Source: Sneathiellales bacterium
GTDB taxonomy: Bacteria > Pseudomonadota > Alphaproteobacteria > Minwuiales > Minwuiaceae
Reading direction: 5' to 3'
Assembly (NCBI GenBank): GCA_026992315.1
Contig: JALXAG010000215.1
Span: forward strand, 1 to 42,160
Length of the DNA stretch: 42,160 nt
This document shows, piece by piece, positions 27,245 through 37,150 of this stretch; positions within the stretch are counted from its first letter, which is position 1, and each line of letters begins with the position of its first letter. The notes beneath the pieces were generated by a model. It had not been told where the DNA came from and made no database searches. It was given only the letters and a program-made list of their open reading frames with translations. A program made the position numbers and the translations under genes.

Positions 27245-29695
27245 ATGGCAGAATTTCCCACAACGGCAAAAGCGGTGATCATCGGCGGCGGCATCATCGG
27301 CTGTTCGACGGCCTATCATCTCGGCAGGCTCGGCTGGAACGATACGGTACTGCTGGAAAGCCACAAGCTGACATCGGGATCGACCTTTCATGCGGCGGGG
27401 CTGGTCGGTCAGCTGCGCTCGAATGCCAATATCACCCAGCTTCTGGGCGATTCGGTCGCCCTTTATGACCGGCTGGAGGAAGAAACCGGCCTGTCGACCG
27501 GCTGGAAGATGAATGGCGGGCTGCGCCTGGCCTGCACCGAGGAACGCTGGATCGAGGTCAGGCGCCAGGCGACGACGGCGCGTTCCTTCGGGCTGGAGAT
27601 GCATCTGCTGAGCCCGGGCGAAGCGCAGGAACTATGGCCGCTGATGCGGGTGGACGATGTGATCGGTGCCGCCTTTCTGCCGACCGACGGACAGGCCAAT
27701 CCTTCCGATATCACCCAGGCCCTGGCCCGCGGCGCCCGCCGGAGCGGTATCCGTATCTTCGAGGATACGCCGGTGCGGCGTATCGAGGTCGAAAACGGGC
27801 GCATCGCCGCCGTCATCACCGAGCGCGGGCGGATCGAATGCGAAACCGTCGTTTGTTGCGCCGGACAATGGACCCGCCATCTGGCGGCCACGGTCGGGGT
27901 CAATGTGCCGCTGGTGTCGGTCGAGCATCAGTACATGGTTACCGAACCTGTCGAAGGGGTGGAGGCGGGGCTGCCGACCCTGCGCGATCCCGACCGGCTG
28001 ACCTATTACAAGGAGGAGGTCGGCGGGCTGGTCATGGGCGGTTACGAACCCAACCCCGTTCCCTGGGCGGTGGACGGTATCCCGGAAGGGTTTCACTACA
28101 CATTGCTCAATGCCGATTTCGATCATTTCGAACAGCTGATGGAGCTGGCGCTGGGCCGTGTCCCGGCTCTGGAAACGGCCGGGGTGCGCCAGTTGATCAA
28201 CGGGCCGGAAAGCTTCACGCCGGATGGCAATTTCATTCTGGGCGAAGCGCCGGAATTGAAGAACTTCTACGTCGGGGCCGGGTTCAATGCCTTCGGCATC
28301 GCTGCCGGCGGCGGTGCCGGCATGGCGCTGGCGGAATGGGTTCATGCCGGCGAGCCGCCTTACGATCTGTGGCCGGTCGATATCCGCCGTTTCGGCAGAC
28401 CGCATTTCGATACCGACTGGGTGCGCACCCGGACCCTGGAAGCCTATGGCAAGCATTACACCATTGCCTGGCCGATGGAGGAACATGACAGCGGCCGGCC
28501 GTGCCGTCGCTCACCCCTTTATCATCTGCTCAAGGAACAGGGTGCCTGTTTCGGGGAAAAGCTGGGTTGGGAGCGGCCCAACTGGTTTGCCGATATCGCG
28601 GGGGGGGAGGAACCGGCCGATCGCTACAGCTTCACCCGTCCCAACTGGTTTGCGGCGGTCGGGCGCGAACATGAGGCCACACGCAATGCGGCGGCCCTGT
28701 TCGATCAGAGCAGCTTCGCAAAATTCGCCCTCAAGGGGCCGGATGCCGAAGCGGCCCTGAACTGGATCTGCGCCAACGATATCGCCAAACCGCCCGGTTC
28801 TCTGACCTATACCCAGATGCTGAACCGCCATGGCGGCATCGAATGCGATCTGACGGTGGCACGGATTGCCGAAGACGAATTCTATATCGTTACCGGTACC
28901 GGCTTCGCCACCCATGATTTCAACTGGATCGCCCGCAATATTCCGGACGGTCTGAATGCGCAGCTTTTCGACATTACTTCGGCCAATGCGGTGTTGTCGC
29001 TGATGGGGCCGCATGCGCGCGACATTCTGCAGCGTGTGACCCGCGCCGATGTTTCCAATGCGGCCTTTCCCTTCGGCACGGCACGGCATATCGGCATTGC
29101 CGGCTGCCCGGTGCTGGCATTGCGGGTCACCTATGTCGGCGAGCTGGGCTGGGAACTGCATATGCCGAGCGAATATGCCGTCAACGTCTATGAGGCGCTG
29201 ATTGCGGCGGGGCGCGATTGCGGCTTGATCAATGCCGGATACCGGGCGATAGAAACCCTGCGCCTGGAAAAGGGTTATCGGGCCTGGGGGGCGGATATCG
29301 GTCCCGATCACACGCCTGTGGAGGCAGGGCTGCGCTGGGCGGTAAAGCTGCGCAAGGATATCGATTTTCTGGGGCGTGCCGCCATCGAGGCGCAGTTGCG
29401 CGATGGCGTGCGCAAGATGCTGGCCTGCTTCACCATCGACGATCCGGATACGGTATTGTGGGGGCGGGAGACGATCTACCGCAACGGCGAGCGTGTCGGC
29501 TGGCTGACCAGCGCCGGCTTCGGCCATACAATCGGGAAATATATCGGCTATGGCTATGTCCGTAACGAGGGCGGTGTCGATGCCGATTATATCCGCGAGG
29601 GGCGCTATGAGCTGGAAGTGGCAACGCAACGGGTGCCGGCAAAAGTCCATATGCAGCCGCTATACGATCCGAAGATGGCGCGGGTGAAGGCGTAA
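27245..29695 (+). CDS. Dimethylglycine/sarcosine dehydrogenase-like flavoenzyme with GcvT domain
   Basis: An 816-residue DMGDH/SARDH-type protein; such enzymes remove N-methyl groups oxidatively and pass the one-carbon unit to tetrahydrofolate. Seen are the FAD-binding GGGIIG (14-19) and E38, the SGSTFHAAGL segment with H49 in the position of covalently flavinylated His in the family, and further DAO-domain blocks to about residue 370. A linker domain follows and then a C-terminal GcvT (aminomethyltransferase) domain from about 430 (VGREHEATRNAAALFDQSS, GYRAIETLRLEKGYRAW). AAGGAG lies 12 nt before the ATG at 27245; a TTG at 27233 directly after the SD is less likely. It closes the operon and links import to demethylation; the precise substrate is inferred. 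Confidence 0.88.
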   Translation: MAEFPTTAKAVIIGGGIIGCSTAYHLGRLGWNDTVLLESHKLTSGSTFHAAGLVGQLRSNANITQLLGDSVALYDRLEEETGLSTGWKMNGGLRLACTEERWIEVRRQATTARSFGLEMHLLSPGEAQELWPLMRVDDVIGAAFLPTDGQANPSDITQALARGARRSGIRIFEDTPVRRIEVENGRIAAVITERGRIECETVVCCAGQWTRHLAATVGVNVPLVSVEHQYMVTEPVEGVEAGLPTLRDPDRLTYYKEEVGGLVMGGYEPNPVPWAVDGIPEGFHYTLLNADFDHFEQLMELALGRVPALETAGVRQLINGPESFTPDGNFILGEAPELKNFYVGAGFNAFGIAAGGGAGMALAEWVHAGEPPYDLWPVDIRRFGRPHFDTDWVRTRTLEAYGKHYTIAWPMEEHDSGRPCRRSPLYHLLKEQGACFGEKLGWERPNWFADIAGGEEPADRYSFTRPNWFAAVGREHEATRNAAALFDQSSFAKFALKGPDAEAALNWICANDIAKPPGSLTYTQMLNRHGGIECDLTVARIAEDEFYIVTGTGFATHDFNWIARNIPDGLNAQLFDITSANAVLSLMGPHARDILQRVTRADVSNAAFPFGTARHIGIAGCPVLALRVTYVGELGWELHMPSEYAVNVYEALIAAGRDCGLINAGYRAIETLRLEKGYRAWGADIGPDHTPVEAGLRWAVKLRKDIDFLGRAAIEAQLRDGVRKMLACFTIDDPDTVLWGRETIYRNGERVGWLTSAGFGHTIGKYIGYGYVRNEGGVDADYIREGRYELEVATQRVPAKVHMQPLYDPKMARVKA

Positions 29696-29752
29696 TCCCC
29701 AGTTTGCCGGGGGTGCCTCGTTCCCTATTTCACCCGCGCGGGAATCGAGGCC

Positions 29753-29781
29753 GGCGCCGGGGTTGCCCGGCGTCGTTTTCT
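29753..29781 (+). terminator. Intrinsic terminator of the betaine-type operon
   Basis: GGCGCCGGG (29753-29761) pairs with CCCGGCGTC (29766-29774), loop GTTG, followed by GTTTTCT. It sits between the flavoenzyme gene and the convergent chemoreceptor gene. Confidence 0.7.
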
Positions 29782-29795
29782 CCGGGTTTGCCGTT

Positions 29796-31934
29796 TCAGG
29801 CGGCGTTGATGCGGGATGTGAATTCCTGCACCTTGTTTTTCAGCGATGCGGCGCTTTGTGCCAGTTGGTCGGCAGCGCCGAGCACCCTGTCCGCGGCTTG
29901 TCCGGTATCGGTGATGGCGGTTTCGACGGTCTGAATATCCGAGGACATCGCCACCGCCCCCTGGGAAACCTGAGTCACGTTCTGGGCGATGTCGCGGGTG
30001 GCCGCACCCTGTTGTTCGACCGCCGCCGCGATGGAGGATGAGACGTTGTCCATCTCGCCAATGGTGCCGCTGATCGCCTGAATGGCGGAGACGGCAGCCT
30101 TGGTGCGCCCCTGAACGTTTTCGATCTGATTGCGGATTTCATCGGTGGCCCGCGCTGTCTGGGTGGCAAGGCTTTTGACTTCATTGGCGACGACGGCAAA
30201 GCCCTTGCCCGCTTCGCCGGCGCGGGCGGCTTCGATGGTGGCATTCAGGGCCAGAAGATTGGTCTGGGCGGCGATGTCGGTGATCAGATCGACGACCTCG
30301 CCGATCGCCTGCACGGCGTCCGCCAGTTCCTTGACCGTGACATAGGTGGAATCGGACTGTTTCACCGCGCCATCGGCGATATTGTTCGACAGCACCACCT
30401 GCTGGCTGATTTCCTGAATGGCATTGGACAGCTGTTCGGTCGCCGCGGCAACGGCCTGGGCATTTTCCCGTGCCGTGTCGATGGTGGCGGAAACGGTTTC
30501 CGTGCGCTGCTGGCTGATGCCGGTGCTCTCTGCCATGGTTTCGGCGCTTTGGCGCAGCTGCACTGCGGCATTGGCGACATTGTCGATGATGGTGGTGACT
30601 TCCGCCGTGAAGGATTCGGTGGCGCGGATACGCTCCTCGATTTTCCGGCGCTCGGCGTTTTCGCGGGCCAGTTTTTCTTCGGCCAGGCGGCGCTGTTCAT
30701 CGGCGCGGGCGATGGCTTCCCGTTTGTCCTGTTCCTCACGGGCGCGCTTTTCCTCCTCCATGCGCCGGTTTTCGATGGCTTGCTCTTTGAACACTTCGAC
30801 GGTACGGGCTATGTCGCCGATTTCATCGCGGCGGCTGCGGCCGCTGATGTCGATATCCAGCCTGCCTGCAGCCAGATCCTTCATCCGTTCGACTATTTCG
30901 GCCAGCGGTTCGGTGATGCTGCGCGCGATGCGTATGCCCAGCCAGGAGGAAACGGCCAGCAGCAACAGAATACCGGCCAGATCGGCGAACAGGACGGTCA
31001 GTGCGCTGTTGCGCATTTTTGTGGCATAGGCTGTCAGTTCTTTCTCTGTCAGATCTTCGAGTTTCTTGAGCAGATCGATCTTGACGGTAATGGTTTTGAA
31101 CCAGGCGCCGGGGTCGACGTCGGCAGGTTTGCCGGTGGCAACGCTTTCATCGGCAATGCGGCGCATTTTTTCGACCTCGGCGATTGACGGATCCTGTTTT
31201 ATCTTCTGATACAGGGCCGCCTGTGCAGGCGAGGGATCCTGCAGGAAGCGTTCCATGAAAACATCCTGCTGGGCGCGCAGTGAAATGAATTTCCGGTACA
31301 GTTCAGGGCTGAAATGCCGGCGGGCGAAGCCGGCCCCGCCAATGGCCCGTTCCAGCCCGGCCCGTTCCTTGGCCTGCAGGAGCCCGGAATAGGCATCGAT
31401 CTGGCGCACCAGGTGCGGATCTTCGCTCAAATGCCCCATTTCATCGATCAGGGTCAGCAAACTGGCGATGGTCGGCGTGTAATAGGCGGCCATGTCGCCG
31501 ACGGTGGGGCGGAGTTCATCGACGGCCTTGCGCATGGCCGCCAGCTTGTCGAGGCGCTTGATGGCGGCGGCGGCATCGGTGGCGAAGCGTTCGGACAGGG
31601 CTGAAAAATCAAAAGCGGAGAAAGCTTCGCGTAAATCCTGAAGTGCCTTATCGCTGCTGCGGCGCTGCCGCGGCAGGGAATCGGTAAACTTCTTTCCCTT
31701 GCTGCTGAGGAAAACCGCCGATTGTCCGCGTTCCTTCTGCAGTTCATGGACGGCACTGCCGATCTTCGGCGCCAGAATGGCCATGTCCCTGACGGTATCC
31801 ATTTCCGTAGCCGTGCCGTAGCGTTCATAAAGCAGCATGCCGGCGAGGAACAGGGAAGCGATCATCGGCAGGGCCAGGGCCAGGGCCATCCGGCGGCCGA
31901 TGCGGATATCGTTGAAGAGTGTCAGGAACATCAT
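29796..31934 (-). CDS. Methyl-accepting chemotaxis protein with NIT (nitrate/nitrite-sensing) domain
   Basis: A 712-residue chemoreceptor. TM1 (about 16-36) is followed by a large periplasmic all-helical NIT domain whose signature [18 protein letters not shown] lies near 63-80. TM2 (about 305-330) leads to HAMP ([20 protein letters not shown]), a long charged coiled coil ([16 protein letters not shown] and onward), and the MCP signalling domain with the canonical tip [19 protein letters not shown]. There is no C-terminal CheR-docking pentapeptide. NIT domains are known or proposed to sense nitrate and nitrite. The gene lies 118 bp after norF on the same strand, at the end of the nor run, so it likely steers swimming toward denitrification substrates. 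GAGG lies 5 nt before the ATG at 31934; a GTG at 31940 is also in frame. Confidence 0.92.
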   Translation of the reverse strand: MMFLTLFNDIRIGRRMALALALPMIASLFLAGMLLYERYGTATEMDTVRDMAILAPKIGSAVHELQKERGQSAVFLSSKGKKFTDSLPRQRRSSDKALQDLREAFSAFDFSALSERFATDAAAAIKRLDKLAAMRKAVDELRPTVGDMAAYYTPTIASLLTLIDEMGHLSEDPHLVRQIDAYSGLLQAKERAGLERAIGGAGFARRHFSPELYRKFISLRAQQDVFMERFLQDPSPAQAALYQKIKQDPSIAEVEKMRRIADESVATGKPADVDPGAWFKTITVKIDLLKKLEDLTEKELTAYATKMRNSALTVLFADLAGILLLLAVSSWLGIRIARSITEPLAEIVERMKDLAAGRLDIDISGRSRRDEIGDIARTVEVFKEQAIENRRMEEEKRAREEQDKREAIARADEQRRLAEEKLARENAERRKIEERIRATESFTAEVTTIIDNVANAAVQLRQSAETMAESTGISQQRTETVSATIDTARENAQAVAAATEQLSNAIQEISQQVVLSNNIADGAVKQSDSTYVTVKELADAVQAIGEVVDLITDIAAQTNLLALNATIEAARAGEAGKGFAVVANEVKSLATQTARATDEIRNQIENVQGRTKAAVSAIQAISGTIGEMDNVSSSIAAAVEQQGAATRDIAQNVTQVSQGAVAMSSDIQTVETAITDTGQAADRVLGAADQLAQSAASLKNKVQEFTSRINAA

Positions 31935-32052
31935 GATCACCTCGGGGCAACGGTCATATGCAAGGCGTTATATCGATGCTCTTTGTTTAGCCGCAAACAG
32001 GTAAACACCTTGTTAAACCGGGGGGCGGGCCAACAATTATTTTTGCAGTGCA

Positions 32053-32349
32053 CTATGTGGGGAGAAGGCGCAGGCCCTGGATGATGAACAACAATGCCAG
32101 AATGCCGAGCAGCAATATGAGAAAGGCCGTAAACCCCCGGCCCCAGCCGCCCGAAGCCGCGCGCAGGTTGAGATAATCGCGCAGAACGATGCGGGCCTTG
32201 AAGAGAGTAATGGCCGCAAGTGCGGCGATCCAGGCCGGTCCCAGAGCGTCGCCTCCGCTGACATGGCCGCTGATCATGGTGCCGGCTGTCAATGCCAGCA
32301 GCGTCAGCCAGGCGGTGATCAGGATTTTGCGGGAAGGGGGATTGTGCAT
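32053..32349 (-). CDS. norF: NorF-like protein (cytochrome c oxidase subunit IV family)
   Basis: A 98-residue membrane protein with three predicted helices (LITAWLTLLALTAGTMI, WIAALAAITLFKARIVL, GFTAFLILLLGILALLFII). This is the layout of NorF and the bacterial oxidase subunit IV family. In Paracoccus, NorE and NorF support full NO reductase activity without being part of the purified enzyme. It follows norE by 11 bp in the norCBQDEF order, which supports the call more than its short sequence does. Confidence 0.8.
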   Translation of the reverse strand: MHNPPSRKILITAWLTLLALTAGTMISGHVSGGDALGPAWIAALAAITLFKARIVLRDYLNLRAASGGWGRGFTAFLILLLGILALLFIIQGLRLLPT

Positions 32350-32360
32350 TGCGATATCCG

Positions 32361-32978
32361 TTAGCGCATCAGATAGACGACGGGAAACAGCAATATCCAG
32401 ATCAGATCGACCATATGCCAGAAGGCGGCCCCGGTTTCGAGATTTTCCAGGCTGTTGCGCCAGCCGACAATGATCAGAATGACGATGCCGAGAACCACAT
32501 GGAGGGCATGAAACCCTGTCAGCAGATAATACAGGGTATAGAAATTATTGGTATCGATGCCGATGCCTTGGGCGGCCTTGTCGGCATATTCCATGCCCTT
32601 GACCACGAGAAACACCAGGCCGAGCAAGGAAGCCGCCGCCAGCCACCAGCGTGCCGCATTGCCCTGTTTGCGGGACTGGGCCTCGACCGCCAGGGCCGCG
32701 CAGAAGCCGGATGACACCAGCACCATGGTGTTTATGCCGCCCGCCAGACGGTTGAGCGTTGCCTGGGACTGGCGGAACGTTTCCGGATCCAGGATCCAGG
32801 CAATGGCGAAACCGATAAGGCCGAGGCTGAAAACCGCCAGTTCGCTCCAGATCAGCAGCCACATCATGGGATTGCCGGGCAATGCTGCCAGCGGCCCCCA
32901 TTCCGCCCGGTCCTCGTCCGCCGCTGCATCGCCCGCGGTTTCGGGCATGACGGTGCCTGTCCGCTCCGTATCCCGCAT
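32361..32978 (-). CDS. norE: NorE-like protein (cytochrome c oxidase subunit III family)
   Basis: A 205-residue membrane protein of the heme-copper oxidase subunit III family with five predicted helices. It includes the conserved stretch NFYTLYYLLTGFHALHVVLG and the terminal FWHMVDLIWILLFPVVYL. Its ATG overlaps the norD stop by one base (TGATG). The open frame extends far upstream inside norD but without family resemblance; a second in-frame ATG at 32948 is possible. Context points to NorE rather than a respiratory oxidase subunit. Confidence 0.88.
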   Translation of the reverse strand: MRDTERTGTVMPETAGDAAADEDRAEWGPLAALPGNPMMWLLIWSELAVFSLGLIGFAIAWILDPETFRQSQATLNRLAGGINTMVLVSSGFCAALAVEAQSRKQGNAARWWLAAASLLGLVFLVVKGMEYADKAAQGIGIDTNNFYTLYYLLTGFHALHVVLGIVILIIVGWRNSLENLETGAAFWHMVDLIWILLFPVVYLMR

Positions 32979-34927
32979 CAGGCGCTGACCAGCTGGCGAT
33001 AGAGTTTCGGCAGGGCCTGCATCAGCTTGTCGGCATGGCTGGTGATGGCATAGGCATTGCGCCCGAAAATATGGGGAAAGTAATCCTGAGCCCTGGCGTC
33101 GATGGTGACACCGAAAACGGCCTGTCCTTTCTGGCGGGCCTCCTGAATGGCGCGGCGGGTGTCCTCGACGCCGTAGCGCCCCTCGTAATGGTCGAGGTCG
33201 TTGGGCTTGCCGTCGGTGATGACCAGCAGCATCCTGCGCTGATTGGGACGTGCTTCCAGCAGGCGGGAGACGTGACGTATGGCCGCCCCCAGGCGGGTAT
33301 AGAAGCCGGGCTTCAGGGCGCCGATGCGCGAGAAGACCTGTGCCCCCAGCGATTCGTCGAAATCCTTGACGGTCGAGACGAAAACACGGTCCCTGCGCAG
33401 GGAGGAAAAGGCGAACAAGGCGTGTTCGTCGCCGCAGGCGCTCAGGCCCAGGGCCAGGGCGGCCATGGCTTCGCGGGCGATTTCGATCACCTGGCGGCCG
33501 CGGACCCAGCTTTCGGTGGAACGGGAAATGTCGATCAGCACCGCCACCGCCAGATCGCGCCCCTGTTCGCGGGGCTGCAGGTAGATGCGGTTCGATCCTT
33601 CCCCCTGGGCGATGAAGTCGCAGCGCGAACGGATCAGGGCGTCCATGTCGAATTCGGCCCCGTCCAGCTGGCGGCGAAGGATTTCCCGGCGCGGACGCAG
33701 GGCTTCGAACTGGCGCTTTACCGCCCGGATGCGCCGCCTGGCGGCCGTAGTCGGCCGCCATTCCTGCCCGGGCGGGCAGACGGGGGCGGTGCTGGCCAGC
33801 ACCCGGCACTGATCGGGCAGATAGGCGTTCTGGCGGTAGTCCCACTCCGGATACAGGTGCTTGCCGGCAAGGCGTTCGCGTTCGGCATCCTCCGGCGACA
33901 GATCCAGATCGAATTTCAGGCGGCTGGCGGCTTTTTTCGAGATGGAGACCAGGCTGATTTCGTCCATGTCGTCTGCGGCCTTGCGGGCGCTGTCCTCGTC
34001 CTCATCCTCGACCTTGCGGTTGATATTGGCCATTTCAGCCCAGGAAAGAACGGATTCGAAACGGTGCAGGATGATCGAATCCCGCCGCTCGACCTGATCG
34101 GCCCTGCGGCGGCGGGCCTTGTAGGTTTTCTCCGGCATCTCATCGTCGTTGCCGGGCAGGGAGGTCTGCGGATCCTCTTCCTTTTCCGTGCCGTGTCTTT
34201 CCCCGTCCCTCTCAGGGCTTTGCACCGCCCAGAGCAGAAGCGGCATGAAAGGGCGGTAATGCCGCCCCGCCTGCCATTGCCCAGTCGTGTCCCTGTCGTC
34301 GAGAATGGCGGCCAGCAATGCCGCATCGGCGCCGGCCGTTCTGTCGCCGAGGAGATGGCGGATACAGGTTTCCACCGCGGCTTCCTGGGGCGGCAAGTTG
34401 CGCAGGGGCCGTTCGCTCAGGAAAGCGCGGCGCAGGGTCTCATAGCGCATGCGCAGGCCGGGAAAACGGAACAGCACCCGCTGTGTCACCCGGTGGGCGT
34501 GGCGCAGGAAGGCGATGTCCCGCTGCAGGGGATCGGCGGGCAGGGCGGGGGCCTCGTCCCTGGCGCATACCGCCCAGGCGGTCAGCCAGAAATACAGATC
34601 GCGGTTGAGGGCGGTTTCCGGCAAGGCGTCGATGACTTCGGGCAGGAACAGGTGCTCGTCCGACAAGCGTGCCTGAACGATCCGCGCCTCGTCCATACCC
34701 AGTTTTTCCCGCCAGCGCAGCCGGTGGGCGGAGGCTTCGGCGCCAATGGCCTTGAGAGTGATGCCATGATCGCCCCCGAGCCCGCGATAGAAAACGCCCA
34801 ACCGCCCCTTGAGGCTGGCGAAAGTCACGGCCGCCTGAGGATAACCGCTGGCCGTGGCCCGCCCGATCAGACGGTGCCACAGGGCGCCGACGGCCTCCTC
34901 GGGTTCGAAGAAATGGCTGAATTTCAT
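32978..34927 (-). CDS. norD: NO reductase activation protein NorD (von Willebrand A domain)
   Basis: NorD works with the ATPase NorQ to mature NO reductase, probably inserting the non-heme iron of NorB. The 649-residue product begins at the ATG at 34927 (AGGAGCGGAG upstream). It has a long N-terminal region, an acidic central segment (KVEDEDEDSARKAADDMDE) and a C-terminal vWA domain with the MIDAS motif DISRST and later TDGKPND. The upstream extension of the frame overlaps norQ and is not NorD-like. It lies 29 bp after norQ. Confidence 0.92.
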   Translation of the reverse strand: MKFSHFFEPEEAVGALWHRLIGRATASGYPQAAVTFASLKGRLGVFYRGLGGDHGITLKAIGAEASAHRLRWREKLGMDEARIVQARLSDEHLFLPEVIDALPETALNRDLYFWLTAWAVCARDEAPALPADPLQRDIAFLRHAHRVTQRVLFRFPGLRMRYETLRRAFLSERPLRNLPPQEAAVETCIRHLLGDRTAGADAALLAAILDDRDTTGQWQAGRHYRPFMPLLLWAVQSPERDGERHGTEKEEDPQTSLPGNDDEMPEKTYKARRRRADQVERRDSIILHRFESVLSWAEMANINRKVEDEDEDSARKAADDMDEISLVSISKKAASRLKFDLDLSPEDAERERLAGKHLYPEWDYRQNAYLPDQCRVLASTAPVCPPGQEWRPTTAARRRIRAVKRQFEALRPRREILRRQLDGAEFDMDALIRSRCDFIAQGEGSNRIYLQPREQGRDLAVAVLIDISRSTESWVRGRQVIEIAREAMAALALGLSACGDEHALFAFSSLRRDRVFVSTVKDFDESLGAQVFSRIGALKPGFYTRLGAAIRHVSRLLEARPNQRRMLLVITDGKPNDLDHYEGRYGVEDTRRAIQEARQKGQAVFGVTIDARAQDYFPHIFGRNAYAITSHADKLMQALPKLYRQLVSA

Positions 34928-34956
34928 CTCCGCTCCTGCCCGCCTTGGCGGATCCT

Positions 34957-35775
34957 TCAGCCGATGACCGCCTGGACCACATCGCGCAGCCCGGATTTGA
35001 CGTCCTCGTCGTCGCTCAGCGGTTCGATCAGGGCGACGTCGATGGCCTGTTCCATCGGCATGCCGGCAGCGATCAGGCTGGCGCAATAAACGATCAGGCG
35101 GGTCGAGGCCCCTTCCTCTATATCCAGTCCCTTGAGATCGCGCAGCCGGCCGGCCAGACGCACCAGCAGGTGGCAGCGGCTTTCATCGAGGCCGCTTTCG
35201 GCGGCGACGATGCCGGTTTCGGTTTCCGCAGGCGGATAATCGAAGGTCAGGGCAAGAAAACGCTGACGCGTGCTCGGTTTCAGCGATTTGAGAATGTTCT
35301 GATAACCGGGGTTGTAGGAAACGACCAGCATGAAGTTGTCGGCGGCTTCCAGTACCTCCCCGGTGCGTTCCAGCGGCAGGATGCGCCGGTCGTCGGTCAG
35401 TGGGTGAAGAACGACGGTGACATCCTTGCGTGCTTCCACCACCTCGTCGAGATAGCAGATGCCGCCCTCGCGCACGGCCCGGGTCAGGGGACCGTCGGTC
35501 CAGACCGTCTCTCCGCCCTGCAGCAGATAACGCCCGGTCAGATCCGCCGCCGTCAGGTCGTCGTGACAGGCGACCGTGTACAGCGGCAGACCCAGCCGGT
35601 GTGCCATATGGGCGACGAAGCGGGTCTTGCCGCAGCCCGTCGGTCCCTTCAGAAGCAGAGGCAGTCTCAGGCGGTGGGCGGCCTCGAAGACCGCGCATTC
35701 CCCGCCCTGCGGCTGGTAGAACGGCGCGGTCTTCATGGCCTCTGTCCGTTTTTCAGACATCCGGTTCATGGTCAT
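34957..35775 (-). CDS. norQ: NO reductase activation ATPase NorQ (MoxR/CbbQ family)
   Basis: A 272-residue AAA+ ATPase with Walker A GPTGCGKT (44-51), Walker B GGICYLDEVVEARKDV, a sensor-1 Asn in MLVVSYNPGY, and the C-terminal CbbQ-type region. It pairs with NorD in activating NorCB. Its ATG overlaps the norB stop (ATGA), so it is translationally coupled; an in-frame ATG at 35760 (MSEKRTEAM) is an alternative start. Confidence 0.93.
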   Translation of the reverse strand: MTMNRMSEKRTEAMKTAPFYQPQGGECAVFEAAHRLRLPLLLKGPTGCGKTRFVAHMAHRLGLPLYTVACHDDLTAADLTGRYLLQGGETVWTDGPLTRAVREGGICYLDEVVEARKDVTVVLHPLTDDRRILPLERTGEVLEAADNFMLVVSYNPGYQNILKSLKPSTRQRFLALTFDYPPAETETGIVAAESGLDESRCHLLVRLAGRLRDLKGLDIEEGASTRLIVYCASLIAAGMPMEQAIDVALIEPLSDDEDVKSGLRDVVQAVIG

Positions 35776-37139
35776 TCAGCCGGTGCTGCCGATGCCCGCT
35801 GCGGTGTCTTCGCGCTTGCCGGAACGAAGGTGGCATAGAGGAACATCAGTACCCCGATGACCACCACGGCGCCGGAACCGAAGCGCATCCAGTAGAAGAC
35901 GGGCAGCTGGTCCTGCACATCCATATAGCCTTCGCCCAGAACCCGTTGCAGGTGGGTCTGGATCGTGCCGGCGAAGGTCAGGGTGAAGGTCATGAAGGCC
36001 ATGCCCGCACTCATCACCCAGAAGCTGGCCATGTTCAGCACCTGGTTATAGGGTTCGCGGCCCAGCAGATGCGGCATGGCATAGGTGATGATCGCCAGAT
36101 TGATCGATACATAGGCGCCGAAGAAGGCCAGATGGCCGTGCGCCGCCGTGATCTGGGTGCCGTGGGTGTAGTAGTTCACCGGGGCGAGCGTATGCAGGAA
36201 GCCCCAGACGCCCGCGCCGAAGAAGGCCAGCACCGCGCAGCCGAGGCTCCACAACAGCGCTGCCTTGTTCGGATGATCGCGGTGGCCTTTCCACACCATC
36301 ATGAAGGCAAAGACCACCATGGCGAAGAAGGGTGCAACCTCAAGCGCCGAGAAGACGCTGCCGATCCACTGCCAGTAACCCGGGGTGCCGATCCAGTAAT
36401 AGTGATGACCGGTGCCGAGCAGCCCGGTGAACAGCGCCAGGGCGACGATGGAATAGACCCATTTCTCGATCACCTCGCGGTCGACGCCGGTCAGTTTCAG
36501 CATCAGGAAGGCAAGGATCGATGCCAGCACCAGTTCCCAGACGGCCTCGACCCACAGATGCACCACATACCACCAGTACATCTTGTCGAGCACCAGATTG
36601 CCCGGATTGTACAGCGAGAACAGGAAGAAGATTGCAATGCCCCATAATCCGATCAGCAGGATATTGGTGATGGCGGTCTTGCGCCCCTTCAGCACGGTCA
36701 TGGTGACGTTGTAGAGGAAGATCAGCGCCGCCACGACAATGCCGAGCTTCACCCACAGGGGCTGTTCGAGGAATTCGCGCCCTTCCTTGCCCAGCAGCCA
36801 GTTGCCGGGAAACAGGTCGAACACATAGGTGACGACGACGCCCAGCGTGCCGATGACCAGGATGATCAACTGCAGATAGGCGAGCATCGGGCTTTCGATG
36901 TCCCGTTCTGCCTCTTCGGGAATCAGGTAGTAGGTAGCGCCGAAGAAGCCGAGCAGCAGCCACACGATCAGCGAATTGGTGTGCAGCATGCGGATGATGT
37001 TGAAGGGCAGAATGTCGGAGAGGAAATTCGGTGCGACATAGACATAGCCTGCCAGCAGGCCGCCGAGTACCTGAATGGCGAAAAGCGCCATCGCCACGGC
37101 GAAATAGGCCAGTGCGATTTTCTGTGTTGGGTATTTCAT
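35772..37139 (-). CDS. norB: Nitric oxide reductase catalytic subunit NorB
   Basis: NorB is the membrane subunit of cytochrome c-dependent NO reductase (2 NO to N2O). The 455-residue protein has twelve predicted helices and the metal ligands expected of cNOR: the first low-spin His in IIRMLHTNSL, the FeB-site segment HLWVEAVWE with its glutamate, the GTGHHYYW His pair, and HGTQITAAHGHLAFF with heme b ligands. There is no N-terminal quinol-oxidase extension, so it is the cytochrome c type, consistent with adjacent norC. Confidence 0.97.
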   Translation of the reverse strand: MKYPTQKIALAYFAVAMALFAIQVLGGLLAGYVYVAPNFLSDILPFNIIRMLHTNSLIVWLLLGFFGATYYLIPEEAERDIESPMLAYLQLIILVIGTLGVVVTYVFDLFPGNWLLGKEGREFLEQPLWVKLGIVVAALIFLYNVTMTVLKGRKTAITNILLIGLWGIAIFFLFSLYNPGNLVLDKMYWWYVVHLWVEAVWELVLASILAFLMLKLTGVDREVIEKWVYSIVALALFTGLLGTGHHYYWIGTPGYWQWIGSVFSALEVAPFFAMVVFAFMMVWKGHRDHPNKAALLWSLGCAVLAFFGAGVWGFLHTLAPVNYYTHGTQITAAHGHLAFFGAYVSINLAIITYAMPHLLGREPYNQVLNMASFWVMSAGMAFMTFTLTFAGTIQTHLQRVLGEGYMDVQDQLPVFYWMRFGSGAVVVIGVLMFLYATFVPASAKTPQRASAAPAE

Positions 37140-37150
37140 GGCTTGCCTCC

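Noticed and set aside
31935-32052. Flagellar sigma-28 promoter for the chemoreceptor
   Set aside because: TAAACAAA and CGATATAA on the minus strand resemble the two boxes, but the spacing is only 6 bp instead of about 11.
33035-35089. 684-codon open frame on the plus strand across norD
   Set aside because: Full antisense shadow of norD; no motif, no sensible ribosome binding site, Gly/Gln/Arg-rich low-information protein.
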